DNA of 64,000 nucleotides. Origin: Aeromonas australiensis. Its GTDB lineage: Bacteria; Pseudomonadota; Gammaproteobacteria; Enterobacterales; Aeromonadaceae. Under the pieces are notes generated by a model that made no database searches, was not told where the DNA came from, and saw only the letters and a list, made by a program, of their open reading frames with translations. Location: NCBI RefSeq assembly GCF_000819725.1, contig NZ_CDDH01000073.1:1-64000 (forward strand), given 5' to 3'. Both the position numbers and the translations under genes were made by a program. Below are positions 27,220 through 37,123 of the stretch, one piece after another. The stretch's first letter is position 1. Each line of letters opens with the position of its first letter.

Positions 27220-27678
27220 TCAAAAACGGTAATCGAGGCGCAGGGAAGATTCATCGTCAGTCACCTTGATCTCGAGCTGCAGCGGGATGGTTTTGTCGAC
27301 CGGATTGAATTGCATTTTTATCCCGTCTCCTCTCAGCCTGAGGGCGGTGTTCATTCCGCCAGCCTTGAACTTGACCTTGGGTCTGAAGCGTTCAACCGAC
27401 AGGCTGACGCTCTTTTCCGGGGTCAGATTGAGCTGCGGGTAGGAGGTGAGCTTTTGATGACCAAAGTTGTCGATGGAGACTTCAATACCAAACGACAGGG
27501 GTTTGGGCGCTTTGAGCAGATCATTGGTATCCATGCTGGAGCGCCATACCTCGGTGGCCGTCCGTTTTTCCTGCTGTGGCAGTTTGGCGGTTTGGCTTGA
27601 TTGAGCCTGTTCGAAGGCACTGGCAGTGCCACACACCAGCAGCAGACCCGACACCAGATAGCACCCGTATCCCTTCAT
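27220..27678 (-). CDS. Secreted protein of unknown function
   Basis: 152-residue protein. ATG 27678 begins a clear signal peptide (MKGYGCYLVSGLLLVCGTASA, cut before FEQAQ), so the mature protein of about 130 residues is periplasmic or outer-membrane associated. The body is rich in alternating hydrophobic/polar strands (VSIDNFGHQKLTSYPQLNL, LQLEIKVTDDESSLRLDYRF) and ends in Tyr-Arg-Phe, a C-terminus like outer-membrane beta-barrel or beta-rich proteins. I recognise no family. It stands alone between two terminators. Confidence 0.6.
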   Translation of the reverse strand: MKGYGCYLVSGLLLVCGTASAFEQAQSSQTAKLPQQEKRTATEVWRSSMDTNDLLKAPKPLSFGIEVSIDNFGHQKLTSYPQLNLTPEKSVSLSVERFRPKVKFKAGGMNTALRLRGDGIKMQFNPVDKTIPLQLEIKVTDDESSLRLDYRF

Positions 27679-27751
27679 GAAAAACACTCCCTGTTCTTCT
27701 TCTCTATTGAACATAGCTGCTGTCTGGGGTGTGGCAAAGGATTCGGAAGTA

Positions 27752-27782
27752 TAAAAAAGGGAGCCGAAGCTCCCCTTTTTTA
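27752..27782 (-). terminator. Terminator of the isocitrate dehydrogenase gene
   Basis: AAAAAAGGGAGC-CGAA-GCTCCCCTTTTTT; perfect stem with A and T tracts, 16 bases after the stop codon on the minus strand. Confidence 0.9.
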
Positions 27783-27797
27783 AATCAATGGATTAAC

Positions 27798-28805
27798 TCA
27801 CAACCGATCGATGATGGCCTGGGTGAATTCGCTGGTGGACGCCGTACCGCCCAGATCGCGGGTGACCCGATCACCGGATTCGATGGTGGCTCGTACTGCC
27901 TCGCGGATCCGCTCGGCTTTATCCTGCATACCGAGGTACTCCAGCATCTGGATGGAGGCGAGGATCACCGAGGTCGGGTTAGCAATGTTCTTGCCTGCGA
28001 TATCGGGTGCAGAGCCATGGACCGCTTCGAAAATGGCGGCTCCATCGCCGATGTTGGCGCCGGGCGCCATGCCCAGCCCCCCGACCAGACCAGCGCAGAG
28101 ATCAGAGAGAATATCGCCGAACAGGTTGGTGGTGACCATGACATCGAAACGCTCCGGATACATCACCAGATTCATGCAGGCGGCATCGACGATCATCTCT
28201 TCGCTCTGGATATCCGGGTAGTGGCTGGCGATTTCACGGGCTACTTCGAGGAACAGGCCGGAGGTCGACTTGAGGATGTTGGCCTTGTGGATGATGGTGA
28301 CTTTTTTGCGGCCCTCCTGGCGGGCTAGCTCGAAGGCGAATTTGACGATACGTTCGGCCCCTTCACGGGTGATGATGCTCATTGCCTCCGCATTGCGATT
28401 GTCTTCGCTGCGCTTCTGGCCAGCCCCCGAGTACATCCCTTCGGTATTTTCGCGCACCGTGATGATATCGATGTTGTCGTAGCGGCTCTTGGTCCCCTTA
28501 AAGGAGATGACCGGACGCACGTTGGCGTAGAGGTTGAACTTCTTGCGCAGGGAGACGTTGATGGAGGTAAAGCCGCCACCGACCGGTGTGGTCAACGGCC
28601 CTTTCAGGCTCACCTTGTTCTTCTCAATCAGATCCAGGGTAGCCTGGGGCAGCAGTTCGCCATGTTTCTCCAGCGCGACCAGACCGGCATCCGCATATTC
28701 GTATTCGAAGTCACAGCCAGCGTGAGTCAGGATCTGGATGGCTGATTCGATGATGCTGGGGCCAATACCATCGCCGGGGATCACGGTAATTTTTCTTTTC
28801 GACAT
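27798..28805 (-). CDS. NAD-dependent isocitrate dehydrogenase
   Basis: 335-residue beta-decarboxylating dehydrogenase. It is close to NAD-type isocitrate dehydrogenases: ITVIPGDGIGPSI, LKGPLTTPVGGGFTSINVSL (substrate loop with Ser), YANVRPV, TVRENTEGMYSG and NLFGDILSDL. The family overlaps with 3-isopropylmalate dehydrogenase, but the GGGFTSINVSLRK loop and absence of leu neighbours favour isocitrate. It oxidises isocitrate to 2-oxoglutarate. ATG 28805 is the natural start; 24 upstream codons in frame are not family-like. A monocistronic gene with its own terminator. Confidence 0.88.
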   Translation of the reverse strand: MSKRKITVIPGDGIGPSIIESAIQILTHAGCDFEYEYADAGLVALEKHGELLPQATLDLIEKNKVSLKGPLTTPVGGGFTSINVSLRKKFNLYANVRPVISFKGTKSRYDNIDIITVRENTEGMYSGAGQKRSEDNRNAEAMSIITREGAERIVKFAFELARQEGRKKVTIIHKANILKSTSGLFLEVAREIASHYPDIQSEEMIVDAACMNLVMYPERFDVMVTTNLFGDILSDLCAGLVGGLGMAPGANIGDGAAIFEAVHGSAPDIAGKNIANPTSVILASIQMLEYLGMQDKAERIREAVRATIESGDRVTRDLGGTASTSEFTQAIIDRL

Positions 28806-28964
28806 GAGAGGGTTCCACTTCCAGGGTACAGGGGAGGATGGGGCTGCTTTATAGCATTTGCTTAGCAATCTCACCACATTCCTTTACATTCTACTCGCTT
28901 TCGACAACTGCGGAGGTGAGTCTCGTCATGGTTCGCGTCCTTACCTGCATTTTTGTTCGGCCAT

Positions 28965-29765
28965 TTAGTCCGGCTGGGGTGGGTAACGGATATCCCGCAG
29001 GTTGAACCCTAGTGGAATATCCCGCTGCAAGCGCACCAGCCGCTGGGCCAGCAGCGCCTCATCCTGATGCAGGCGCAGCTTGAGCAGTGGCTTGGCGGTC
29101 TCCGCTTGCTGACAGGCTTCGATCATTACCGCCAGATTGCCATATTGCTGCAACAGCTGGGTGGCGGTTTTGGGGCCAATCCCGGCAACCCCCTTGATAT
29201 TGGAACCGCTGATACCGGTCAGGGCCCAGAAGTCGACCAGCTGAGCGGGGGCTACCCCATATTGTTGCTGGACGAAGGCCGCATCCAGCCAGCGTTTGTT
29301 GAAGTAGTCGCGGATGCGGATTTGTGGGCAGATGAGCTGACAAAATCCTTTGTCGGTAGAGATGATGGTCGCCTGATGGCCGTGGCTGGCAATGCCGCTG
29401 GCGAGGGTGGCGATGAGATCATCCGCTTCATCGGTCTCGGAGAGCAGGGCATCGACACCGCACTCCCAGAAAGCATCCTGCAGGGTTGACAGACCCTCGC
29501 GCAGCTCTGGGGGCATGGGGGTTCGCCCCTCCTTATAGGCTGGATAAACCTCTTTGCGCCAGCTGTGTACCTCACCATCAAACACGGCAATAGCATGGGT
29601 CGGTTCGCTATTGGCCAGCAGCTTGCGGCAAGTATTGATAAGGTTGGCACGGGTAGCGACCAGCGCCTGGGCTGGAGTCAGCGCTTGCTGGCTTTGTACC
29701 GCGTGCAGTCTGCGAATGAGGTTGAGGGCATCGATGATAAGCAGGTGTGGCCGGATAGTAGACAT
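28965..29765 (-). CDS. xni: Flap endonuclease Xni
   Basis: 266-residue 5'-nuclease of the FEN family (formerly exonuclease IX). The start MSTIRPHLLIIDALNLIRR and metal-binding acidic residues in VFDGE, ETDEADDLIATLA and ISTDKGFCQL agree with Xni; the helix-hairpin-helix KGVAGIGPKTATQLL binds DNA. ATG 29765 is preferred over the upstream codon at 29795. In E. coli xni and ppnN are also close to each other, separated by sda genes. Confidence 0.93.
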   Translation of the reverse strand: MSTIRPHLLIIDALNLIRRLHAVQSQQALTPAQALVATRANLINTCRKLLANSEPTHAIAVFDGEVHSWRKEVYPAYKEGRTPMPPELREGLSTLQDAFWECGVDALLSETDEADDLIATLASGIASHGHQATIISTDKGFCQLICPQIRIRDYFNKRWLDAAFVQQQYGVAPAQLVDFWALTGISGSNIKGVAGIGPKTATQLLQQYGNLAVMIEACQQAETAKPLLKLRLHQDEALLAQRLVRLQRDIPLGFNLRDIRYPPQPD

Positions 29766-29851
29766 GGGGCACTCTTGGCGGTCGGGACGCCCCATTGTAA
29801 CAAACCGCTCGCCTGATGGGGGATTGATGGCTGTCGGGAAGGTATAGAGTC

Positions 29852-29883
29852 AATAAAGAGGGGCGCCGATGCGCCCCTCTGTC
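29852..29883 (-). terminator. Terminator of ppnN
   Basis: Stem AGAGGGGCGC-CGAT-GCGCCCCTCT, followed on the minus strand by TTATTG. Confidence 0.8.
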
Positions 29884-29904
29884 GATGCAGTGGCTCATTG
29901 TACC

Positions 29905-31260
29905 TTAGCGGACGATTTCGTAGCAGGGTACGTACTGGCTGCCAGGGAGTTTCATCCGCTGCTGCCTGACGAAGCTCTCCAGCAGCTTGTCCATCAGTTG
30001 CATCAGCTCCTTGTCACCGTGCAGCTTGAAGGGGCCCTTCTTCTCGATGGCCCGAATACCGCCCTCTTTTACGTTCCCCGCGACGATACCCGAGAAGGCA
30101 CGACGCAGGTTGGCAGCGAGCAGTTGTGGTGGCTGGTTACGGTGCAAATCCAGTGCAGCCATGCTGGCGTGATCCGGCTCGAAGGGGAGCTGGAACTCCG
30201 GCTCGATCTTGAGGGACCAGTTGAAGGAGTAAGCGTCGCCGACCGACTTGCGGTATTCGCGGATTTTCGGCATCGCCTCTTTCATCGCCCGGGCCACTTC
30301 CGGCGCATCGCCAACGATGATCCGGTAGAGCTTGGTGGCCGGCTCCCCCAAGGTCGCCTTGATGAAGTCGTCGATGGCATTGAAGTAGTCCGCACTCTCT
30401 TTGGGGCCGGTCAGGATGATGGGCATAGGCTGCCGTTCGTTGGCCGGGTGCATCATGATGCCGAGCAGATAGAGCAGCTCTTCGGCGGTGCCAACCCCCC
30501 CCGGGAAGATGATGATGCCGTGGCCCAGGCGCACGAAGGCTTCCAGTCGTTTCTCGATATCCGGCAGGATCACCAGCTCGTTGACGATGGGATTGGGGGG
30601 TTCGGCCGCAATGATGGAGGGCTCGGTCAGGCCGATGTAGCGGCCGTTTCGCACCCGCTGTTTGGCATGGCCAACGGTGGCGCCCTTCATCGGACCTTCC
30701 ATGGCGCCCGGGCCACAGCCGGTACAGATGTTTAGCTCGCGCAATCCCAGCTCGTTGCCGACTACCCGGGTGTACTGGTACTCGATCTCGTTGATGGAGT
30801 GGCCACCCCAGCAGACAATCAGGTTGGGGTCGGCGCCAGGCAGGATCACCTTGGCGTTGCGCAGAATGGCAAACACCACGTTGGAGATATGGGTGGAGTT
30901 GGTCAGATTGACCAAGCGATTGGACTCGAGCTGGTTGGAGACATAGAGGATGTCACGCAGCACCGAGAAGAGGTGTTCTTGAATACCGCGGATGATCTCG
31001 CCATCGACAAAGGCATGCTCGGGGGCGTTGAACAGCTCCAGCTTGACCCCACGTTCACGCCGGATCACATGAATATCGAACGATTTGAAACGTTCAAGTA
31101 TCTCTTTGGAGCTGTCGGTATGGCTACCGGAATTAAGTACTGCCAGCGAGCAGTTGCGAAACAGTTGATAGATATCGCTGGAAGCAGTCTGCTTGAGGCG
31201 ATCCACCTCGAGTTGTGACAGCAAATCCATGCTGCCGACGGGATTGATGTGGGTAATCAT
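29905..31260 (-). CDS. ppnN: Nucleotide 5'-monophosphate nucleosidase PpnN
   Basis: 451-residue protein (formerly YgdH). A central LOG-type Rossmann domain carries [16 protein letters not shown] and [16 protein letters not shown], the PGGxGTxxE signature of nucleoside-monophosphate phosphoribohydrolases; N- and C-terminal extensions are typical of PpnN. It splits purine and pyrimidine monophosphates into base and ribose 5-phosphate, and in E. coli is stimulated by (p)ppGpp. Neighbours xni and queF are the same as in E. coli. Confidence 0.95.
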   Translation of the reverse strand: MITHINPVGSMDLLSQLEVDRLKQTASSDIYQLFRNCSLAVLNSGSHTDSSKEILERFKSFDIHVIRRERGVKLELFNAPEHAFVDGEIIRGIQEHLFSVLRDILYVSNQLESNRLVNLTNSTHISNVVFAILRNAKVILPGADPNLIVCWGGHSINEIEYQYTRVVGNELGLRELNICTGCGPGAMEGPMKGATVGHAKQRVRNGRYIGLTEPSIIAAEPPNPIVNELVILPDIEKRLEAFVRLGHGIIIFPGGVGTAEELLYLLGIMMHPANERQPMPIILTGPKESADYFNAIDDFIKATLGEPATKLYRIIVGDAPEVARAMKEAMPKIREYRKSVGDAYSFNWSLKIEPEFQLPFEPDHASMAALDLHRNQPPQLLAANLRRAFSGIVAGNVKEGGIRAIEKKGPFKLHGDKELMQLMDKLLESFVRQQRMKLPGSQYVPCYEIVR

Positions 31261-31307
31261 AGGGTTCCCCTTTACTCACTTGTTATCGTTGTGTTTTTCC
31301 CTGGGGA

Positions 31308-31337
31308 GAAAAGGGGATGCCATGTTGCATCCCCTGA
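31308..31337 (-). terminator. Terminator of the diguanylate cyclase gene
   Basis: GGGGATGC-CATGTT-GCATCCCC (31313-31334), followed by TTTTCTCC on the minus strand. Confidence 0.75.
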
Positions 31338-31409
31338 GATCGATAGTAGTGGTAATGGCGGGGTGAGGGAAATAGGTGAGCGATTGTTCGCTGTTTTTTT
31401 CGTCACTTG

Positions 31410-33026
31410 TCAGGCCAGCGTCACCTGATCACGCCCGGTATGTTTGGAGTGATAAAGCGCTTTGTCTGCCCGTTCGAATACATCGGAGGGGTTGTCCCCA
31501 TCCTTGAACAGGGTTGCGCCGATGGAGATGGTGATCTCCACTTTGGCATCACGAAAACGGAACGGGATGCTCTTGATGGTCTGGCGCAGGGTCTCCAGTG
31601 GCTTCTGGAACTTGTCCGGATTGACGTTGGGGAGTAACACCACGAACTCTTCCCCGCCGAAACGGGCGATAAAGTCAGTATCACGCAGCGCACTCTGCAG
31701 CGCTTTGGCGACGACCTTCAACGCCTTGTCACCGGCCATGTGGCCGTAGTTGTCATTGATGTTCTTGAAGTGATCGATGTCGATGATCGCCATGCAGAGT
31801 GGGGTGCGGTAGCGCAACCAGCGTTTGTACTCCTGTTCCAGCCGTTCATCGAGGGCGGCCCGGTTGTGTACCTGGGTCAGGCTATCGAGGAACAGCTTGT
31901 GCTTTTGAATGGTCAGCCGCTTCTTGTACTCGGCGGTCTCCTCCTTCATCAACCGCAGTTTGGACTCCATAGTGGAGAGGCGGGTGAGCAGGTGACGCTC
32001 CCGCGCCGCCGTACTTTCGCGCTCTTGCAACAGCAGGTTGATGGCGCCCATATGGCCGGAGATGGCGCGCTTGAGCGCATCGATGGAGTTATGGCAGGCC
32101 AGGGAGTGATCGATGGCCTGCAACTCGTTGACCAGCGCCTCGCGGGTCTCGCGGGTTTCGTTTTGCAGGGCCCGTCCTTCATCCAGCGACTCGGTAAAGC
32201 CAACGTGAACGGCGGAAAGGCTCTCATTGAGGGCGCAGAGGAAAGCGCGGGAGGCGGTGCGCTCTTCACGGGTGCCCTCTATGATCAGCTCGATCACCAG
32301 CAGGCAGGTTTCTGCCAGCGTGGCAGGGTTGATACCGATCAGCAGTTGACGACGGATATCCCCCAGACTCTCGCCAATGGAGCCGGCAAAGTCCAGTTCG
32401 GTGATCAGCCGCTGCAGTTCATCGGCGATGCGAGCGTGATCCTTGAGGTCAAACGGGTCGACATCGGGTTGGTCATCGTTGCTGGTCGCCTCATTTTCTT
32501 GTTGAGCAGCCTCTGACGGTGGCTGCTGGGGTTGGCTTGGCAACTGCTGGATCTTGATCGCCAGCTGATAGAACTCCAGCAGACGGATCACCTTCTTTTG
32601 CTGATCCGCAATGCCGTAACCGGCCGGGCTTGCCAGAAATTCTTTGAGGGATTTGCGGGTCTCTTCGGGGAAACCCTTGAGGGTTTTCAGCTGTTTGGAG
32701 CCAAGCTCGATGGCACTCTGGGTCAGGACTATCGCCTCTTCTTGCTCATTGCTGTGCAGCTGCAGCCGTTTTTCAATGGCCAGCAGATCCTCATCCAGAG
32801 CGGTAAAGGCCGGGTTGTTATCCAGTTTCTGCTTGAGCTTGGCGAAGCGATTATCGAGCTCGCGGTCGAAGCCTCGACAAGACAGCATAAGCTTGTTGAT
32901 AAACTGGATGCCCCGGGCACGTTCTGCATCGGAAAACGAGAGCACGCCATCCAGTTCCAGCTGTTTTTGCTGAAGGGATTCCCTGAGTCTGGCCAATTGT
33001 CCTGTTACGGCAGCGATGTCATTCAT
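31410..33026 (-). CDS. GGDEF-domain diguanylate cyclase
   Basis: 538-residue cytoplasmic protein without membrane segments. The first ~360 residues are helical, with coiled-coil-like stretches (for example TRLSTMESKLRLMKEETAEY), followed by a complete GGDEF domain. The active site GGEEF is at about 457-461, and an inhibitory RxxD site (RDTD) lies exactly five residues before it, so both synthesis of cyclic di-GMP and product inhibition are expected. The sensor part is not a known PAS/GAF/CHASE domain that I recognise. It is 83 bases downstream of the TPR/degenerate-GGDEF gene on the same strand. Confidence 0.92.
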   Translation of the reverse strand: MNDIAAVTGQLARLRESLQQKQLELDGVLSFSDAERARGIQFINKLMLSCRGFDRELDNRFAKLKQKLDNNPAFTALDEDLLAIEKRLQLHSNEQEEAIVLTQSAIELGSKQLKTLKGFPEETRKSLKEFLASPAGYGIADQQKKVIRLLEFYQLAIKIQQLPSQPQQPPSEAAQQENEATSNDDQPDVDPFDLKDHARIADELQRLITELDFAGSIGESLGDIRRQLLIGINPATLAETCLLVIELIIEGTREERTASRAFLCALNESLSAVHVGFTESLDEGRALQNETRETREALVNELQAIDHSLACHNSIDALKRAISGHMGAINLLLQERESTAARERHLLTRLSTMESKLRLMKEETAEYKKRLTIQKHKLFLDSLTQVHNRAALDERLEQEYKRWLRYRTPLCMAIIDIDHFKNINDNYGHMAGDKALKVVAKALQSALRDTDFIARFGGEEFVVLLPNVNPDKFQKPLETLRQTIKSIPFRFRDAKVEITISIGATLFKDGDNPSDVFERADKALYHSKHTGRDQVTLA

Positions 33027-33109
33027 TATCAGGTCGCCCTGTTGTCATTATTGTTTTGGTGTTGAATAGCAAACAGTGGTCGAACCTGGTCTCGATCCTC
33101 GCCTGTTAT

Positions 33110-35389
33110 CTACATTTGCTGATGGTTATCGGCGGCTGGCTTCCTTGCCAGACTGGGCCAATTAACCCATTGCTTTTCATGAGAAGAATTGACTTTTACC
33201 AGTCCCTTGTCAATTGCCATCAGGCCGCATTGCCACACATCCCCATTAAAAAATGCCGCCTGTTGGCAATCGATCGCAGCGAGCTCCAGCCAGGCGTTTT
33301 GCTGGCATTTTTCACTGAGCTGAATGGCTCCCGACAGAGCGAGATTGCAGAGGTCAAACAGGCCATTGTGATCCAGTGCGGTTGCCGCTTTGGGCAGAAA
33401 GGGGTGACTGACAATCCCGAGGCTTATCCGGCGATCCAGCTGATAGGTGCAGGGGAAGGCGGCGATGGCTGTTAGCAGATCGCCAGCGAGCTGGTGCAGG
33501 TTGCTGACGTGGCGCTGTGGCACCACATAGAGTATGTGTCCTTCCCGCAGGTCATAGATACGGCCATCTTGCGGGGTCAGGGTATCGATATAGGCCCCGA
33601 ATGCCAGCTCGATCTCACTGCTGGCCTGATAGCCGTGGCGCTCCAGCGTGCTGACCAAAAAGGGTACCCGGAACAGCAGATAGTGCAGCTTGTCATCGAA
33701 CTCGCTCGAGGGCTGTTCACTGAGATACCAGCGATCCGATTTCAGTTGGCGTTTTGCCATTTCCCGTGGCCAGCGGTTCATCAGCCGCTGCCAGTTGGCT
33801 AGCCCAGAGCGCGGTTCGATAAGCAGGGCCTCACCGGTACGTTTCAGTTGCAGGCGGGTGGTTCGCAGCTTGAGCCAGAGGGTGAAGAAGAGGTAGATAA
33901 AGAGCGCCAGCAGCAGGCTGGTGGTGATGCTCGACCAGAGATAACGCTCTTGCTGGTGCTGGCTGTTATTAAGCCGCTGCTCCAGCTCCTTGATATGTTG
34001 AACTTGCTCGACCTGAACATAGTTGTCGCGGATCGCCGCCTGTTCCATGGCCAGTTCCTGCTGGCGTACCTCTTCACCAAGGCGGTGGAAGCGTTTGTAG
34101 CTGTCGAGCGACTGGCGCAGATAGCCCTTCTGCTCATAAGCGAGGGACAGCAGACGGAAAACTTCATACTGACGGCGGGTATCCCCGAGCTGATTGGCCA
34201 GCGCGCGGGCGTTCTCCAGTTGCAGGATGGCGATGGCCGCCTCCTGTTTCTTCAGATAGAGCTCGCCCAGCAGCAGCAGGGTATCGATCAGCGGCTCTTT
34301 GGCATCGTTCAGCTCGTGGGACTGACGGGCCGCATTGAGGTAGTTGCTGGCCAGCGAGAGGTTGCCGCTTTGCAGGTAGGTTTTGCCGATTTCGTATTTG
34401 AGCAGGGAGGCTTGCGCTCGGTTGCCCCCCTCATCGAGCAGATCCAGGGCATTGAAGAAATAGACCAGCGCCATATTGAGGTCGCCCTGCTCGCGGTTGA
34501 GTCGTGCCAGCACGATCAGGGAGTCGCACAGCAGGGAGGGATTGCCGATGGAGTGGAAGTAGTTGGCCGCCTCATTGGCATACTGCAGCGCTTTCTGGGG
34601 TTCCTGCTCCTGCTGGTAGAGTTTGACGATCTGGTTCGACAGCAGGCCGAGAAAGAGCGGGTCGTTGAGTTTTTTTGCCTGTTGCTGGGCATCGATATAC
34701 TCCCCCAGCGCCAGCTGTGGTTGTTGCTGCGCACGATAAAGATCGCCGCTGATGGCGCTGACCCAAGCGCTGGCGAGAGGATTGGGTATTTGGGCGGCCC
34801 AGTGCCGTGCATCCGCCAGATGGGCCTTGGCATCATCAAACTGGTGATACTTGATGTCGTAGCTGGTGCGTTGCAGGCGGCCATAAATCTGTAACTGGCT
34901 CTGTTTGAGAGTGGGGGCGGCCAGCTGTTCGTCCAGTTGATCCATCAGGGCGCGGCTAGCGCTCTGGTTATCCGGTTTCAGGGCCTGACTGCGGATCTTG
35001 AGATAGAGGGCGTGGGCTTTGAGTTCCGGTTGCCGCTCTTTGTCTGCCAGCGCCATCGCCTTATCGAGCGCTTGCTGGGTGGCTTGATATTGACCCAGTT
35101 GCAGCAGGCACTCTCCTTTGAGCAGATGGGCGCCTGTGGTCTGGGCCACCGTGCTGTAACTCAGGATGGGCTCGCGATAACCGAACTCCTGGCGATTGCT
35201 GATGATTTGCTTGGGATTATTGGCTGCGCGGGTCAGAAAGGCAGTGGTGATCTGGACACATCTGGCAGGATCGGTCAGTACCATCGATTGCGCCTGTTGC
35301 AGATCGATAGAGAGTTGCTCCTTGTCCAGATCCAGGTTCGGAGCTGACAGGGAAGACATCATCATAGCCAGAAAAAACAGTTGATTCAT
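33110..35389 (-). CDS. TPR-repeat membrane protein with degenerate C-terminal GGDEF-like domain
   Basis: 759-residue protein. A signal peptide at 1-16 is followed by about 500 residues of TPR-like helical repeats (for example ALQYANEAANYFHSIGNPSL, LTRAANNP), which would be periplasmic. A single membrane segment (WSSITTSLLLALFIYLFFTLW) is followed by a cytosolic domain. This begins RSGLANWQRLMNRW, echoing the LTGLPNRR start of GGDEF domains, but has REGHILYVVPQ where GG(D/E)EF should be, so it is probably catalytically dead. The layout (periplasmic TPR sensor, TM, pseudo-GGDEF) recurs in Vibrio and Shewanella. Its job may be signal transfer to the adjacent active cyclase. Confidence 0.75.
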   Translation of the reverse strand: MNQLFFLAMMMSSLSAPNLDLDKEQLSIDLQQAQSMVLTDPARCVQITTAFLTRAANNPKQIISNRQEFGYREPILSYSTVAQTTGAHLLKGECLLQLGQYQATQQALDKAMALADKERQPELKAHALYLKIRSQALKPDNQSASRALMDQLDEQLAAPTLKQSQLQIYGRLQRTSYDIKYHQFDDAKAHLADARHWAAQIPNPLASAWVSAISGDLYRAQQQPQLALGEYIDAQQQAKKLNDPLFLGLLSNQIVKLYQQEQEPQKALQYANEAANYFHSIGNPSLLCDSLIVLARLNREQGDLNMALVYFFNALDLLDEGGNRAQASLLKYEIGKTYLQSGNLSLASNYLNAARQSHELNDAKEPLIDTLLLLGELYLKKQEAAIAILQLENARALANQLGDTRRQYEVFRLLSLAYEQKGYLRQSLDSYKRFHRLGEEVRQQELAMEQAAIRDNYVQVEQVQHIKELEQRLNNSQHQQERYLWSSITTSLLLALFIYLFFTLWLKLRTTRLQLKRTGEALLIEPRSGLANWQRLMNRWPREMAKRQLKSDRWYLSEQPSSEFDDKLHYLLFRVPFLVSTLERHGYQASSEIELAFGAYIDTLTPQDGRIYDLREGHILYVVPQRHVSNLHQLAGDLLTAIAAFPCTYQLDRRISLGIVSHPFLPKAATALDHNGLFDLCNLALSGAIQLSEKCQQNAWLELAAIDCQQAAFFNGDVWQCGLMAIDKGLVKVNSSHEKQWVNWPSLARKPAADNHQQM

Positions 35390-35598
35390 CGGATTAAGGA
35401 CGGCGCAGAGGTGTTGGCATGTTATCCAAGCCCCCCCCTGCGAGTCCAGCGTTTACTGTGGTTTGCTGGTGGCCGGCAAGTGGGTTTCGTCTGGAGTTTA
35501 TTATCCAGCCCCCTTATCTCTGCCGCGTAAAGCATCGATTGAAACCTTCCCCCGATTATGGAGGGCAGTCTGCCCGCCCTCTCTGTCGTCACTCGACT

Positions 35599-36459
35599 TT
35601 ATTGGCGGATCAGCCGCAAGTTGGCGGGCACCGCGTCGAAATCGGATCGGAACGGGTTGATGTCGAGGCCACCACGGCGGGTGTAGCGGGCATAGACGGT
35701 CAACTGCTCAGGTTGGCAATAGTGCTTGAGGTCGATGAAGATCCGCTCGATGCACTGCTCATGGAACTCGTTGTGCTGGCGGAATGAGATAAGGTAGCGC
35801 AGCAGCTTCTCCCGATTGAGCTTCGGGCCTTTGTAGCGGATCACCACAGAGCCCCAATCCGGCTGGCTGGTCACCAGACAGTTGGATTTGAGCAGGTGGC
35901 TGTGCAGGGTCTCTTCTACCTGTTCGCTACCGGCAGCCCCTTGCAGCAGTGACGCATCAAACTCGTAATTGTCTACCTCGATATCCAGCTCGTCGATGCA
36001 CTCGCCGGGCAGCAGGGCAATCTGGTGCGGCGCCTGGTCGAGGGGAAACAGGGTCACCTTGACGGTTTCACCGGCGCAGGCGCTCAGATCCCGGGTCAGC
36101 ATGGCGGTCACCGCCTCGATGGAATCGCAGCGGGTCTGGTTGAACGAGTTGAGGTAGAGCTTGAACGATTTTGACTCGATCAGATTCGCGCTGGTGGCCG
36201 GAATAGTCACTTCACCCACCGCCACCATCGGCTTGCCCTTGGCATTGAGCCAGGAGAGCTCATAGAGGGTCCAGACATCGCAACCGGTAAAGGGGAGATT
36301 ATCGCCCAGCTGGAGATCATCCCGGTTCAGGCTGCGGGGGACCGGCTGCAGCAGGGCTGGGGTGTACTGGCTGATGTAATCGGATTGCTGGCCAAGGCTC
36401 AGGCCGGTCAGGGCGCTTGCCCCGGCGTATCTATCTTGTTTGCTCACAGGCGTGCTCAC
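35599..36459 (-). CDS. queF: NADPH-dependent 7-cyano-7-deazaguanine reductase (long form)
   Basis: 286-residue queuosine-pathway enzyme that reduces preQ0 to preQ1. This is the long, E. coli-type QueF with two T-fold halves. The NADPH/substrate motif [16 protein letters not shown] is in the N-terminal half, the catalytic Cys lies in [14 protein letters not shown], and FHEQCIERI carries the substrate-binding Glu-His. Divergent from syd, a conserved queF-syd pairing. I see no preQ1 riboswitch-like pseudoknot in the 115-base gap. Confidence 0.95.
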   Translation of the reverse strand: MSTPVSKQDRYAGASALTGLSLGQQSDYISQYTPALLQPVPRSLNRDDLQLGDNLPFTGCDVWTLYELSWLNAKGKPMVAVGEVTIPATSANLIESKSFKLYLNSFNQTRCDSIEAVTAMLTRDLSACAGETVKVTLFPLDQAPHQIALLPGECIDELDIEVDNYEFDASLLQGAAGSEQVEETLHSHLLKSNCLVTSQPDWGSVVIRYKGPKLNREKLLRYLISFRQHNEFHEQCIERIFIDLKHYCQPEQLTVYARYTRRGGLDINPFRSDFDAVPANLRLIRQ

Positions 36460-36574
36460 GTAATGTGCTGATGATTAGTGGAATAACAGAGGCTATTGCA
36501 CGGCTGGCAACCTTGTCTGTTATGGGGTTTGGTGGTGCAATAGCGGACTTTGCCAGCAATTGTGGGGATTTTCG

Positions 36575-37123
36575 ATGTCGGATCAAGTGTTGTCTGCCCT
36601 GGAGCGCTTTTTTGCCCGCTGGCAGCGGGATGGCGAAGCCAGACGAGGCCTGCCCTTGTGTGAGTGGGAAGCGGATTGGCGTTCCCCCTGTCAGCTTGGC
36701 GAGCCCGCCGATGGTCGGGTGGCCTGGCGTCCTTATCACCGTCCCGAGCCAGCCGATTTCACCGCCATGGCCGAGGCTCTTGAGCTGACTCTGCACCCGG
36801 CTGCGACCACTCTGTTTGGCCACTGGTTCAGCCGCCCCATCCCCTGCCTTTTCAAGGGATTGCGCCTTGAACTGATCCTGCCGTGGAACGAGGCGGATCT
36901 CGACCTGCTCAGGGAGAATCTCATCGGCCATCTGCTGATGCTGCGCAAGCTCAAGCGCACGCCCTCCATTTTCATCGCCACCACCCGCAACGAAATGACG
37001 CTCATTTCGCTGGATAACGAGAGCGGTCAGGTGTGGCTGGAGTGGCTCGACTCCGGCCGCCGGCTGCCGCTGGCCCCCTCTCTGCCCGAATTCCTTGCAC
37101 GGTTGGAGACCCTGCCCGCGTGA
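36575..37123 (+). CDS. syd: SecY-interacting protein Syd
   Basis: 182-residue peripheral membrane protein that binds SecY and checks SecY-SecE assembly. Recognised from SDQVLSALERFFARWQRDGE, WRPYHRPEPADF, LFGHWFSRPIPC and SLDNESGQVWLE. ATG 36575 gives the family length; an ATG five codons earlier exists. Divergent from queF. In E. coli syd is next to yqcC; here six genes on the other strand, or about 3.5 kb, lie between. Confidence 0.93.
   Translation: MSDQVLSALERFFARWQRDGEARRGLPLCEWEADWRSPCQLGEPADGRVAWRPYHRPEPADFTAMAEALELTLHPAATTLFGHWFSRPIPCLFKGLRLELILPWNEADLDLLRENLIGHLLMLRKLKRTPSIFIATTRNEMTLISLDNESGQVWLEWLDSGRRLPLAPSLPEFLARLETLPA

Noticed and set aside
35419-35787. 122-codon ORF between the TPR gene and queF
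   Set aside because: The second half is antisense to queF and the first half lies in low-complexity intergenic sequence with no ribosome-binding site.
36460-36574. preQ1 riboswitch upstream of queF
   Set aside because: I could not find the expected short pseudoknot with an A-rich tail near the queF start.
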